Part shown: positions 1 to 5,700 of the stretch, piece after piece
Numbering within the stretch: the stretch's first letter is position 1
Layout of the letters: every line of letters begins with the position of its first letter
From: Chlamydiota bacterium
Lineage (GTDB): Bacteria > Chlamydiota > Chlamydiia > Chlamydiales > Rhabdochlamydiaceae
Assembly (NCBI GenBank): GCA_013041585.1
Contig: JABEVM010000094.1
Coordinates: 1-6,489 of the forward strand
Direction of reading: 5' to 3'
Length of the DNA stretch: 6,489 nucleotides
Translations under genes and position numbers: made by a program
The notes under the pieces: generated by a model
The model's database searches: none
What the model was told of the DNA's origin: nothing
Seen by the model: only the letters and a program-made list of their open reading frames with translations

Positions 1-32
1 CAGCTGTAGTAGACATTAAGATTAAAGCGTAA
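1..32 (+). CDS. Possible 3' tail of a plus-strand gene (partial)
   Basis: The third reading frame is open from the left edge and reads AVVDIKIKA before a TAA stop at 30-32. Nine residues are too few to name a family. The main support is context: a hairpin with a nine-T run on the plus strand begins 20 bases later, as expected for the end of a plus-strand transcription unit converging on the rodA operon. The other two plus frames also hit stops early (7-9 and 17-19), so the choice of frame rests on the protein-like reading and on its being the longest open one. Confidence 0.3.
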   Translation, partial: AVVDIKIKA

Positions 33-46
33 ATTTTTGCGCTTTA
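23..46. repeat. Small inverted repeat around the putative stop codon
   Basis: TAAAGCG (23-29) pairs perfectly with CGCTTTA (40-46) across a ten-base AT-rich loop. It has no T tract directly after it on either strand, so alone it is not a convincing terminator. It lies just before the stronger hairpin at 53-96 and may help stabilise a transcript end. Confidence 0.3.
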
Positions 47-52
47 CTTATC

Positions 53-100
53 AAAAAGGTTTTCGTGAACTTATCTACGTTTACGAAAACCTTTTTTTTT
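53..100. terminator. Bidirectional rho-independent terminator
   Basis: An 18-bp stem is formed by 53-70 and 79-96 around the eight-base loop TTATCTAC (71-78). Both ends of the stem are runs of A or T, so RNA from either strand ends in a U tract: nine U on the plus strand (92-100) and five on the minus strand. The single imperfect position (67 with 82) is a G-U wobble in plus-strand RNA but a C-A mismatch in minus-strand RNA, so the plus-strand hairpin should be the stronger one. The T tract touches the stop codon of the minus-strand lipoprotein gene (99-101), so the element closes the rodA operon and probably a plus-strand gene on the left. Confidence 0.85.
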
Positions 101-455
101 AATAGCCCGGATAGTAATAAGCTGGGTAGTTTGGATCTGCTTGATACATCAAGTTATAATCTTTCGTCTTTTCTTGAGAGACCCACTTTCCAATGATCGC
201 TCCATTATTCACGAGTAGAAAATAGTGATTCTCTACAATATAACCGTAGTTTAGGTTAATTTTTTCAATATATTCATATTCAAAAAGTTCCGGTCCCTTA
301 CGAGTGATTCTATAAGGATCCCCGATTTGAGGCTGAACCTCTGCAATGGTCGAACCAACTTGAATATCCTCAAAAGTATTACGCGTCATCATGGAAGAGC
401 GCGAAAAACACCCTGAAAAAACCAAAAGAAAACAAATAACCCATAATCGCTTCAT
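99..455 (-). CDS. BamE/SmpA-like small outer-membrane lipoprotein
   Basis: Predicted 118-residue secreted lipoprotein. The N terminus has MKR, then a hydrophobic stretch and VFSGC, a lipobox-like site with Cys16 as the likely lipidated residue; Phe at -3 is not the preferred residue. The mature part contains a pattern typical of the SmpA/OmlA (BamE) fold: an IQVGST start with a helix like 'xxVGMTxxxV', then IGDPYR (residues 44-49) and a FEYEY strand around 58-62. BamE is an accessory lipoprotein of the outer-membrane beta-barrel assembly machine; family membership here is inferred from pattern, not from alignment. The C-terminal 15 residues are rich in Tyr and Pro (YYYPGY end), which is not a usual BamE trait. 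It is the last gene of the rodA operon, nine bases after the previous stop, with its Shine-Dalgarno site touching that stop codon. Confidence 0.7.
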   Translation of the reverse strand: MKRLWVICFLLVFSGCFSRSSMMTRNTFEDIQVGSTIAEVQPQIGDPYRITRKGPELFEYEYIEKINLNYGYIVENHYFLLVNNGAIIGKWVSQEKTKDYNLMYQADPNYPAYYYPGY

Positions 456-460
456 AGACG

Positions 461-466
461 CCTTTT
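461..466 (-). promoter_or_regulatory. Ribosome binding site of the lipoprotein gene
   Basis: Read on the minus strand, AAAAGG lies five bases before the ATG at 455-453 and overlaps the TAA stop of the preceding gene (467-465). The arrangement suggests that ribosomes finishing the upstream gene can restart directly on the lipoprotein gene. Confidence 0.7.
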
Positions 467-920
467 ATGTGGTTGTAGTTGGAGCTTTTTGCCAAACCTT
501 TCCACGGATCAGTGTACGGAACTGATCACTTGTGACAAATTCCGCTCTCATCAGATAAGTACCATCTTCTTGCTTTTCATAAAACTCAAATCCTTCAAAG
601 CCTAGCTCTTTGATACGAAACTCCCAAGCGATAACTTTATCGCTAATGAGCCCCTTGCCAACAACTCTACCTAAAGGTTCGTTTTCGAGTTGTACTGTAA
701 AACCACCTGGGGTTTGTCCTGATACAACTAATCTATTATGCATAGTCTCCGAAAGGCCTTTCATTTGAATCTCTTGCAGACATTCAATATGTCCTTCGCT
801 GTCAGGTGGAGAAACTGTCCACTTTGTGAAAAACCCAAGTTCCTCATCACTCATATTTAATTCAATTGAACCCTCCCCAAGCCAAGCGCCGGGAGAAAAA
901 ATAAATAAATGTTGCGACAT
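465..920 (-). CDS. Hypothetical protein with GxWxGxG motif, predicted calycin/nitrobindin-like beta-barrel
   Basis: A 151-residue soluble protein with no signal peptide or membrane segment. Residues 11-17 read GAWLGEG, matching the GxWxGxG signature near the N terminus of nitrobindin and related lipocalin-like barrels. The rest alternates hydrophobic and polar residues in short segments separated by turns (for example around NRLVVSGQTPGGFTVQLE and KVIAWEFR), as in an antiparallel barrel. The nitrobindin haem-ligand histidine near the C terminus is not obvious: only His4, His44 and His61 are present, so haem binding is not supported. The chosen start is the ATG at 920-918, which shares one base with the rodA stop (TGATG). 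An adjacent TTG at 923-921 is a possible alternative, since it sits 8 rather than 11 bases from the AGAAGG at 937-932. The product is unrecognised; its coupling to rodA suggests an envelope or cell-wall connection, which is inference. Confidence 0.75.
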   Translation of the reverse strand: MSQHLFIFSPGAWLGEGSIELNMSDEELGFFTKWTVSPPDSEGHIECLQEIQMKGLSETMHNRLVVSGQTPGGFTVQLENEPLGRVVGKGLISDKVIAWEFRIKELGFEGFEFYEKQEDGTYLMRAEFVTSDQFRTLIRGKVWQKAPTTTT

Positions 921-2053
921 CAAAACATAAACCTTCTGCTATAAATACTTTGTAAAATCCCTAAAGCTGTCATCGTCGACAATACTGACGACCCGCCATA
1001 GGTTACTAAAATCAGTGGCACCCCTGTAATGGGCAAAAACCCGCACATCATCCCTATATTTACTATGACATGCATCGCTAGGTACACCGTTATCCCTGCG
1101 GAAAGGAGGCGCCCGAAACGATCTTTGGCTAGTGCCGTCACCTGAAAACTAAAATAAAGCAAACCGAAAAAAAGACCTAGTAATATAAATACTCCGACAA
1201 GTCCAAACTCTTCCCCATAGGCCGCAAACACAGAATCTGTGGAAGCAGCCGGCAGCCATTCTCTTCCTGTAAACTCACTTTTATGCCACCCGCTTCCTGA
1301 AATCCCGCCGAGGGCAATTGCAGTCTGCGCAGCCCTTTGGTGATAGGTATTAGGGTTTAACCTCTCAAATTGATAATCTTTAATCACCTTTGTCACATAA
1401 GGCCTCATCTCTTCATGAGAGACGATACCAAGAAACAAAGTCGTAACAAAGGCAAGTCCAACAATTCCTAATAGTCCCATATAAAAGACCACCTTTTTTC
1501 GCAACCCCCCAAAATAAAACATAACAAGAGCAATCGGATAGAGAACAAGCGCAGTTCCAAGATCGGGTTGTTTCAAAATGAGAAGAAAGGGAATGAAAAC
1601 GATGAGAAGGCTTTGCATCACACCCCTTCCTCTTTCTATTGCAGATCCTTTATATTCCAAAAACCAACTGAGTGTAATCACCACTATCAGTTTTGCGTAT
1701 TCCGAAGGCTGGAAAGCGAATCCGACAAAAGGGATTTTATACCATCTATGCACGTTCTGTATCGCAGGGACGAAAAATAATCCCACAAGAAGCAGCAGCA
1801 TGCCTCCGTAAAGAACCCATGTCCAAGTTCGCAGCATGCGATAGTCGATCCCTGCAAAAAATATGTATACAATCCACCCTAAAGCAAACCATTTCATCTG
1901 GCTTTTGGCCATGGGAGTAAAAAGCGTCTCTTCTACTATATCGATATGATCTGCCGTAGTAGAGGAAATTACGAGCAGGCTAATGTACATCAGAGCAAGA
2001 ATGATAGGGATCGTTCGAAAATCTATGCTTTTAAGACAGAAAGGGCTCCACAT
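920..2053 (-). CDS. rodA: RodA, SEDS-family peptidoglycan glycosyltransferase
   Basis: A 377-residue polytopic inner-membrane protein of the SEDS (RodA/FtsW/SpoVE) family, which polymerises lipid II into glycan strands with a class B penicillin-binding protein. The usual signatures occur in order: HRW (102-104) followed by QPSEYAK (115-121), KQPDLGTA (161-168), the large extracytoplasmic loop with WLPAASTDSVFAAYGEE where Asp273 matches the essential aspartate (Asp262 in Escherichia coli RodA), and ITGVPLILVTYGGSS (342-356). About ten hydrophobic segments are visible and the length is normal for RodA. The loop before the catalytic aspartate (YQFERLNPNTYHQRA) is short. The ATG at 2053-2051 is preceded by a purine-rich AGAAGAGAAAAT but no strong Shine-Dalgarno. 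RodA rather than FtsW is favoured by the QPSE/KQPDLGTA/YGGSS context and by the birA neighbour, which from memory also adjoins rodA in Chlamydia. First gene of a three-gene operon and divergent from birA. Confidence 0.95.
   Translation of the reverse strand: MWSPFCLKSIDFRTIPIILALMYISLLVISSTTADHIDIVEETLFTPMAKSQMKWFALGWIVYIFFAGIDYRMLRTWTWVLYGGMLLLLVGLFFVPAIQNVHRWYKIPFVGFAFQPSEYAKLIVVITLSWFLEYKGSAIERGRGVMQSLLIVFIPFLLILKQPDLGTALVLYPIALVMFYFGGLRKKVVFYMGLLGIVGLAFVTTLFLGIVSHEEMRPYVTKVIKDYQFERLNPNTYHQRAAQTAIALGGISGSGWHKSEFTGREWLPAASTDSVFAAYGEEFGLVGVFILLGLFFGLLYFSFQVTALAKDRFGRLLSAGITVYLAMHVIVNIGMMCGFLPITGVPLILVTYGGSSVLSTMTALGILQSIYSRRFMF
932..937 (-). promoter_or_regulatory. Candidate ribosome binding site inside the rodA 3' end
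   Basis: On the minus strand AGAAGG lies within the last rodA codons, 11 bases before the ATG at 920 and 8 bases before the TTG at 923. The spacing favours TTG slightly. Either choice couples translation to the end of rodA and changes the protein by a single residue. Confidence 0.45.
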
Positions 2054-2075
2054 ATTTTCTCTTCTATTTTATAAT
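2047..2075 (+). promoter_or_regulatory. Candidate sigma-66/sigma-70 promoter for birA
   Basis: A perfect -10 hexamer TATAAT (2070-2075) is preceded at 17-bp spacing by TCCACA (2047-2052), matching four of six -35 positions. Transcription would start near 2081-2083, leaving a leader of about 25 bases before the birA ATG. The -35 box overlaps the rodA start codon on the other strand, so the two divergent genes share a very compact control region. I found no equally good promoter for rodA in the spacer. Confidence 0.55.
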
Positions 2076-2107
2076 TAGCGCTTCATTATTAAAATTTTAA
2101 AAAACTT

Positions 2108-2848
2108 ATGAAACCCATACATAACATTGCTTTAGAATCTACAGATTCTACAAACAACTACGTTAAACAGCATCTCTCTTCTTACTCAGAAAATAAAATT
2201 TATTGTGTAACAGCGCAAGAGCAAACAGCAGGCAGAGGAAGATTTGCAAAAACGTGGGTTTCTCCCAAAGGGGAAAATATATACGCAAGCCTCTATTTTA
2301 CGATAGGTAAAGACTATCCCTATTTGCAAAACTTAAGTCAAATTCTTGCGATTTCCTGCGCGGAAATCCTTCACAAGCTTTCCATACCTGCAAAACTAAA
2401 ATGGCCCAATGACATTTTAGTTCATAAAAAAAAGATAGCTGGAATCTTAACCGAGACTATTTCGTTCGAAGAAAAAATAGGGGTCATCCTCGGAATTGGC
2501 GTCAACATCAACATGTCTGAAAAGACAATGCAAAACATTTCTCAACCAGCAACTTCCTTAAAATGTGAAACAAATAAGAAATACGATGTAGGAATAGTTT
2601 GGGAACGCATCCTTGCTAAATTTCTTGAAAATCTAGCTTTGCTCGAGCGAAATGGATTTCAAAGTTTTTCAAAATTTTATACAGACAACTTAGCCTTTGT
2701 AGGTGAAAAAATTCGAGTCTCTCACGGAAATAAAGTCATCGAGGGCGTCTGTAAAAAAATTACCCTAGAAGGAAAGTTACTGCTTGTTGATGACTATCAA
2801 AACGTCATAGAAGTTTCTACCGGAGAGCTTTCTAAACCTTCTATGTAA
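2108..2848 (+). CDS. birA: Biotin-protein ligase (BirA), monofunctional
   Basis: A 246-residue class I biotin-[acetyl-CoA carboxylase] ligase. It makes biotinyl-AMP and transfers biotin to the lysine of the biotin carboxyl carrier protein, needed for fatty-acid synthesis. Visible motifs: an ESTDSTN substrate segment (10-16), the GRGR adenylate/biotin loop (42-45, then FAKTW), KWPND (98-102), KKIAGILTE with the likely catalytic Lys109, GIGVNIN (129-135), and a C-terminal SH3-like domain (about 195-246, VGEKIRV to ELSKPSM). The protein starts directly with the catalytic core: the winged-helix domain of bifunctional BirA is missing, so it cannot act as the classical biotin-operon repressor. An eight-A run encodes the KKK before the catalytic motif. 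There is no clear Shine-Dalgarno before the ATG; the leader is AT-rich. The downstream ATPase gene follows after 56 bp on the same strand and may be co-transcribed. Confidence 0.95.
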   Translation: MKPIHNIALESTDSTNNYVKQHLSSYSENKIYCVTAQEQTAGRGRFAKTWVSPKGENIYASLYFTIGKDYPYLQNLSQILAISCAEILHKLSIPAKLKWPNDILVHKKKIAGILTETISFEEKIGVILGIGVNINMSEKTMQNISQPATSLKCETNKKYDVGIVWERILAKFLENLALLERNGFQSFSKFYTDNLAFVGEKIRVSHGNKVIEGVCKKITLEGKLLLVDDYQNVIEVSTGELSKPSM

Positions 2849-2893
2849 TCTACACTGTAAAACAACCGACCATTTACCATCTCATACAAATAT

Positions 2894-2897
2894 AGGA
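2894..2897 (+). promoter_or_regulatory. Ribosome binding site of the AAA+ ATPase gene
   Basis: AGGA sits seven bases before the ATG at 2905, which supports that start. I could not identify a convincing promoter in the 56-bp gap after birA, so read-through from birA is possible. Confidence 0.65.
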
Positions 2898-2904
2898 ATA
2901 ACGC

Positions 2905-4905
2905 ATGACCCTATTTTCAAATGCTTATAGTGCTAGTTTTGGTAGTTACATATCATCATATGCAGCCTATTTCCAGCAAACTGTTGGGATTGAATTAGAA
3001 GAGAGCAAAGTACTTTGTCAACAAGCTACTACTCTAGAAATAGAAGAAGCTGAGAAAGTTACTTCCTTTCTTCAAAAAGCTCTTTCACATCTTGCGAGAA
3101 ATCCATGTCCAAAACTTGAAAAAATTCTACAAAATAAATTCTGTAAGTTACCTACAGCAACAACCATAGATATTCTAAAAAAATCGGTCGTTTCTTTACC
3201 ATACGATGTACAAAGTAAAAGAATAATAGACGTATTCGAACGGTTTATCTCTTTTTCCTGTTTGAAAGAATTCTCAGAAGTTCAAGATGTAAGAAGTAAA
3301 GCAAAAACCCTAGCCTTATTTCTACCTAAACCTAAAAATTCGTACGAATTACTTACTCATTCACTTCCATCACAGCTTCATCAAAAGAACTTCCTATTTA
3401 AATTCATTAATTATTTTGTCCTAAGCTATCTATACAGCTTCCAAATCAATCTTGATGACCCCCCAAAAAGCTTACATGATGCCCAAAGTCAATTTTATGT
3501 TTATAGAAGCTTAATACGCGATTTATCAACGTTATATAAAAAAATGGCTCCCCATTTTTCTACAACTTGGAAAGTCAATTTGATAGCTTCAATAGCTTTA
3601 TTTCTTACAATTTGCCTTTCATTTATCGGATACAATCTCTATCACAAATTCCGAGTAGGAACCCCTCAGCTGAATGAAAACGATTTTACGAATTTAAATA
3701 AAAAAGCTGCGAACGGCCTTTCACAAAGAAGCATTGGTAGAGAAGTCGAAAAGCAAAAAATTATTACCTCTTTGAGCCCTCCAAGCGGACAACCTCCTAA
3801 CATTATTTTCTTAGTTGGCGATACAGGTTCTGGAAAAAGTCAACTAATGGAAAGTGTTGCACTCGCTATAGAGGAAGGAGAAGCCCCTGAGCTCTCTGGT
3901 AAAATTCTGTATTCTGTCAATACTACCTATTTTTCAAAAGAAGGAGGTCAATCATTTTCCTATGCTCAAACTTTTGGACGTACTTATACCAACACAGACT
4001 ACTCCAGTCGATTAGACGAGCTTTTTTTTGATTTACAGGGTCATGAAAAAGAAGTAATTCTCTTTTTTGACGAGGCGCAAAATGGAGGGGGGCTTGTCTC
4101 AGGCGGTAGCACCCTTCTAGAACAAATGAAAACAAAACTTCTCGAAAAACAAATTCTTTGTGTATTCGCCACTACTACCAAGGAATACGATGAACTTATT
4201 GCTCCCAATAAAGCTTTTGTAGATCGAGTGGAAATTGTTAAGCTAACTCCCTTGACCGATCAAGAAACGATAGAAATTCTCCAAGCCAGAGCTTCTCCTG
4301 AAGTTCTTATCGACACAGATGGCTATCAAGCAATTGTCAGAACATCCAATAACCATCCAGACTACAAGACCAGAGTGAATCCCCGTAAGTCGATTCTCAT
4401 ACAACAATACGTAACTAACATAGTCCACTCATGGACTCCTACACTGATCACAAATGAGATTCAAGCAAAACAAACTACCAGAAAAGCTCTCGTTATGCTT
4501 TGCAGAGAAATGGATGGAAAGCAAGTAGATTGGACGCAAAAGGAAGGTACTGAAACTGTAAAAAAAATAGAAGCTCTTAATCAAGAGATAGCAGATCTAG
4601 AGAAGAAAAAAGCTCAGCAAGCGCAAGCATATAAAGCGATCCGCCTACTCCGAAAAGATCTAAATGAAGCATGGCTTGAAAGAGCTGAAGCGGTCCATAG
4701 GTTAAGTCAAGAACCCCCTCTCGATACAGATACACAGGAAGCTATGGGGAAAAAGCTTCTCTTTATTGAATCTATCCAAATTCCTCTGCTTCAAGAAATG
4801 TTAACCAAAGCTTTAGAAATGTTTAAGCAGAAGTTTAATGAAGAAGTCCCTCTTAAAGTAGATGCTAAATTAGTAGAAAAAGCATTTCCTATAACGTCTA
4901 GTTAA
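2905..4905 (+). CDS. Membrane-anchored AAA+ ATPase resembling ClpB ring 1 plus middle domain
   Basis: A 666-residue protein with four parts. Residues 1-220 form an unrecognised, mostly helical region with Cys38, 68, 80 and 119 and a second moderately hydrophobic stretch (about 162-181). Residues 225-243 are a clear transmembrane helix followed by a basic flank. Residues about 273-500 are an AAA+ module of the ClpA/ClpB first-ring type: SIGRE (276-280), Walker A GDTGSGKS (305-312), possible pore tyrosine Tyr361 in GRTYTN, Walker B VILFFDEAQ with Asp389/Glu390, sensor-1-like ATTTKEY (422-428), candidate arginine finger Arg441, and RVNPRKS (490-496) where ClpB has its RLPDKA motif. Residues about 515-640 are charged coiled coil laid out like the ClpB middle domain. 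The protein ends about where ClpB's second ring would begin, so that ring is absent rather than broken. The catalytic residues suggest active ATP hydrolysis, probably by a ring facing the cytoplasm. Substrate and role are unknown; remodelling of membrane or secreted proteins is a guess. Confidence 0.85.
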   Translation: MTLFSNAYSASFGSYISSYAAYFQQTVGIELEESKVLCQQATTLEIEEAEKVTSFLQKALSHLARNPCPKLEKILQNKFCKLPTATTIDILKKSVVSLPYDVQSKRIIDVFERFISFSCLKEFSEVQDVRSKAKTLALFLPKPKNSYELLTHSLPSQLHQKNFLFKFINYFVLSYLYSFQINLDDPPKSLHDAQSQFYVYRSLIRDLSTLYKKMAPHFSTTWKVNLIASIALFLTICLSFIGYNLYHKFRVGTPQLNENDFTNLNKKAANGLSQRSIGREVEKQKIITSLSPPSGQPPNIIFLVGDTGSGKSQLMESVALAIEEGEAPELSGKILYSVNTTYFSKEGGQSFSYAQTFGRTYTNTDYSSRLDELFFDLQGHEKEVILFFDEAQNGGGLVSGGSTLLEQMKTKLLEKQILCVFATTTKEYDELIAPNKAFVDRVEIVKLTPLTDQETIEILQARASPEVLIDTDGYQAIVRTSNNHPDYKTRVNPRKSILIQQYVTNIVHSWTPTLITNEIQAKQTTRKALVMLCREMDGKQVDWTQKEGTETVKKIEALNQEIADLEKKKAQQAQAYKAIRLLRKDLNEAWLERAEAVHRLSQEPPLDTDTQEAMGKKLLFIESIQIPLLQEMLTKALEMFKQKFNEEVPLKVDAKLVEKAFPITSS

Positions 4906-4924
4906 TACTTTTTATGAAAAAGTA
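4906..4924. terminator. Short AT-rich inverted repeat between convergent genes
   Basis: TACTTTTT (4906-4913) and AAAAAGTA (4917-4924) can form an eight-bp stem with a three-base loop. It lies just after the ATPase stop (4903-4905) and over the nifU-like stop (4914-4912). It has little GC and no T tract beyond the stem on either strand, so it is at best a weak terminator for the converging transcripts. Confidence 0.25.
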
Positions 4925-5700
4925 AGCAGACTCATATCAGGTGTGACTATCAGATCAGGATAGACTTTCGATCGCAAAATCTGTTCTATCGCATGTAGAG
5001 TAGCCCCTGTTGCAGAATGGCACGATGTACAAGCTCCCTGGTAGGCGATAACAAGCTCGCGGTCATCTTTCAGCTCAAGAACTTTTACTCCCCCTGCATC
5101 AAGTTCAATGTAAGGGCGAATATCTTTTTCAATCACTTCTTCAAGAACAGCAATTTTTTGTGCATTAGATAAAAGTTGCCAACCTGGATATTCGGTTTGT
5201 TTTTCATCTGAGGTACTAACTGGAGAGACTACATAGTTTTCAGGAAGTGGGATATCGCGGCATTTCTCTAGGGCCTGATCTAACGCAGATAAGACAAGAT
5301 TAATATGAGGAAAAGTCTCTGTAGGAAAGGCCATCTGCTCTGATTTGTCTGCAACATGCTTATCGATTAAATCTGCACTGACCCTCGATGCCTGATCATA
5401 ATTTTTGCGTAAGACGAGTTCGACCACAACTTCTGCTGCTCCAAGAAGGGCTGAATTTCCAAAAGCTTGGAATTTTGCATCTGCAATCACACCATCTGAG
5501 GTATCAACTAGAAGATGGAAGGCAATTTTATTTCCCTCTTCTATGGAACCTTCTTCCCCGCTTACAAATCGCATATCTTTGGCGAGCGCCTCTTCTTCAG
5601 TAAAAAATCCTATGTTTTTAAGATTCTCTATTTTGGATGCTAGCTTCCTACTATATCCTGACCAAGTAAATGCGGGGAAAAATCGTGTTTTTTTAGCCAT
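4912..5700 (-). CDS. nifU: NifU-like protein: degenerate IscU domain fused to an intact Nfu domain
   Basis: 262 residues in two domains. Residues about 16-146 follow the IscU scaffold (YSRKL..IENLKNIG, GVIADAKFQAFG, INLVLSALDQAL), but every cluster ligand is replaced. By alignment to E. coli IscU, Cys37 becomes Glu55, Asp39 becomes Asn57, Cys63 becomes Asn82 and Cys106 becomes Leu137. The domain cannot hold a cluster in the known way. Residues about 178-255 are an Nfu domain with GACTSCHS, keeping the CxxC pair Cys224/Cys227 that binds a bridging 4Fe-4S cluster in Nfu dimers. The only other cysteine is Cys147. The ATG at 5700-5698 is chosen because GAGGTG lies six bases upstream; a TTG further upstream overlaps that site. 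The gene overlaps the nifS-like 3' end by eight bases, implying translational coupling. A likely role is as an Fe-S carrier through the Nfu domain; the N-terminal half may be only a binding surface. Confidence 0.88.
   Translation of the reverse strand: MAKKTRFFPAFTWSGYSRKLASKIENLKNIGFFTEEEALAKDMRFVSGEEGSIEEGNKIAFHLLVDTSDGVIADAKFQAFGNSALLGAAEVVVELVLRKNYDQASRVSADLIDKHVADKSEQMAFPTETFPHINLVLSALDQALEKCRDIPLPENYVVSPVSTSDEKQTEYPGWQLLSNAQKIAVLEEVIEKDIRPYIELDAGGVKVLELKDDRELVIAYQGACTSCHSATGATLHAIEQILRSKVYPDLIVTPDMSLLTFS

Noticed and set aside
1568..1920. Several open frames on both strands opposite or within rodA
   Set aside because: They lie wholly inside a clearly conserved SEDS gene, have no family-like sequence or ribosome site, and mirror the rodA codons.
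2054..2107. Minus-strand TATAAA/TAAAAT as a rodA promoter
   Set aside because: The start site would leave only about six bases of leader and there is no matching -35 box.
3388..3650. Two hydrophobic stretches suggesting a chlamydial inclusion-membrane (Inc) protein
   Set aside because: Inc proteins have a tight bilobed hydrophobic hairpin; here the stretches are about 45 residues apart, the first is weak, and a large AAA+ domain follows.
3923..4428. Minus-strand open frames opposite the ATPase core
   Set aside because: They are antisense to the Walker A to sensor region, which is strongly supported; the translations have no recognisable features.
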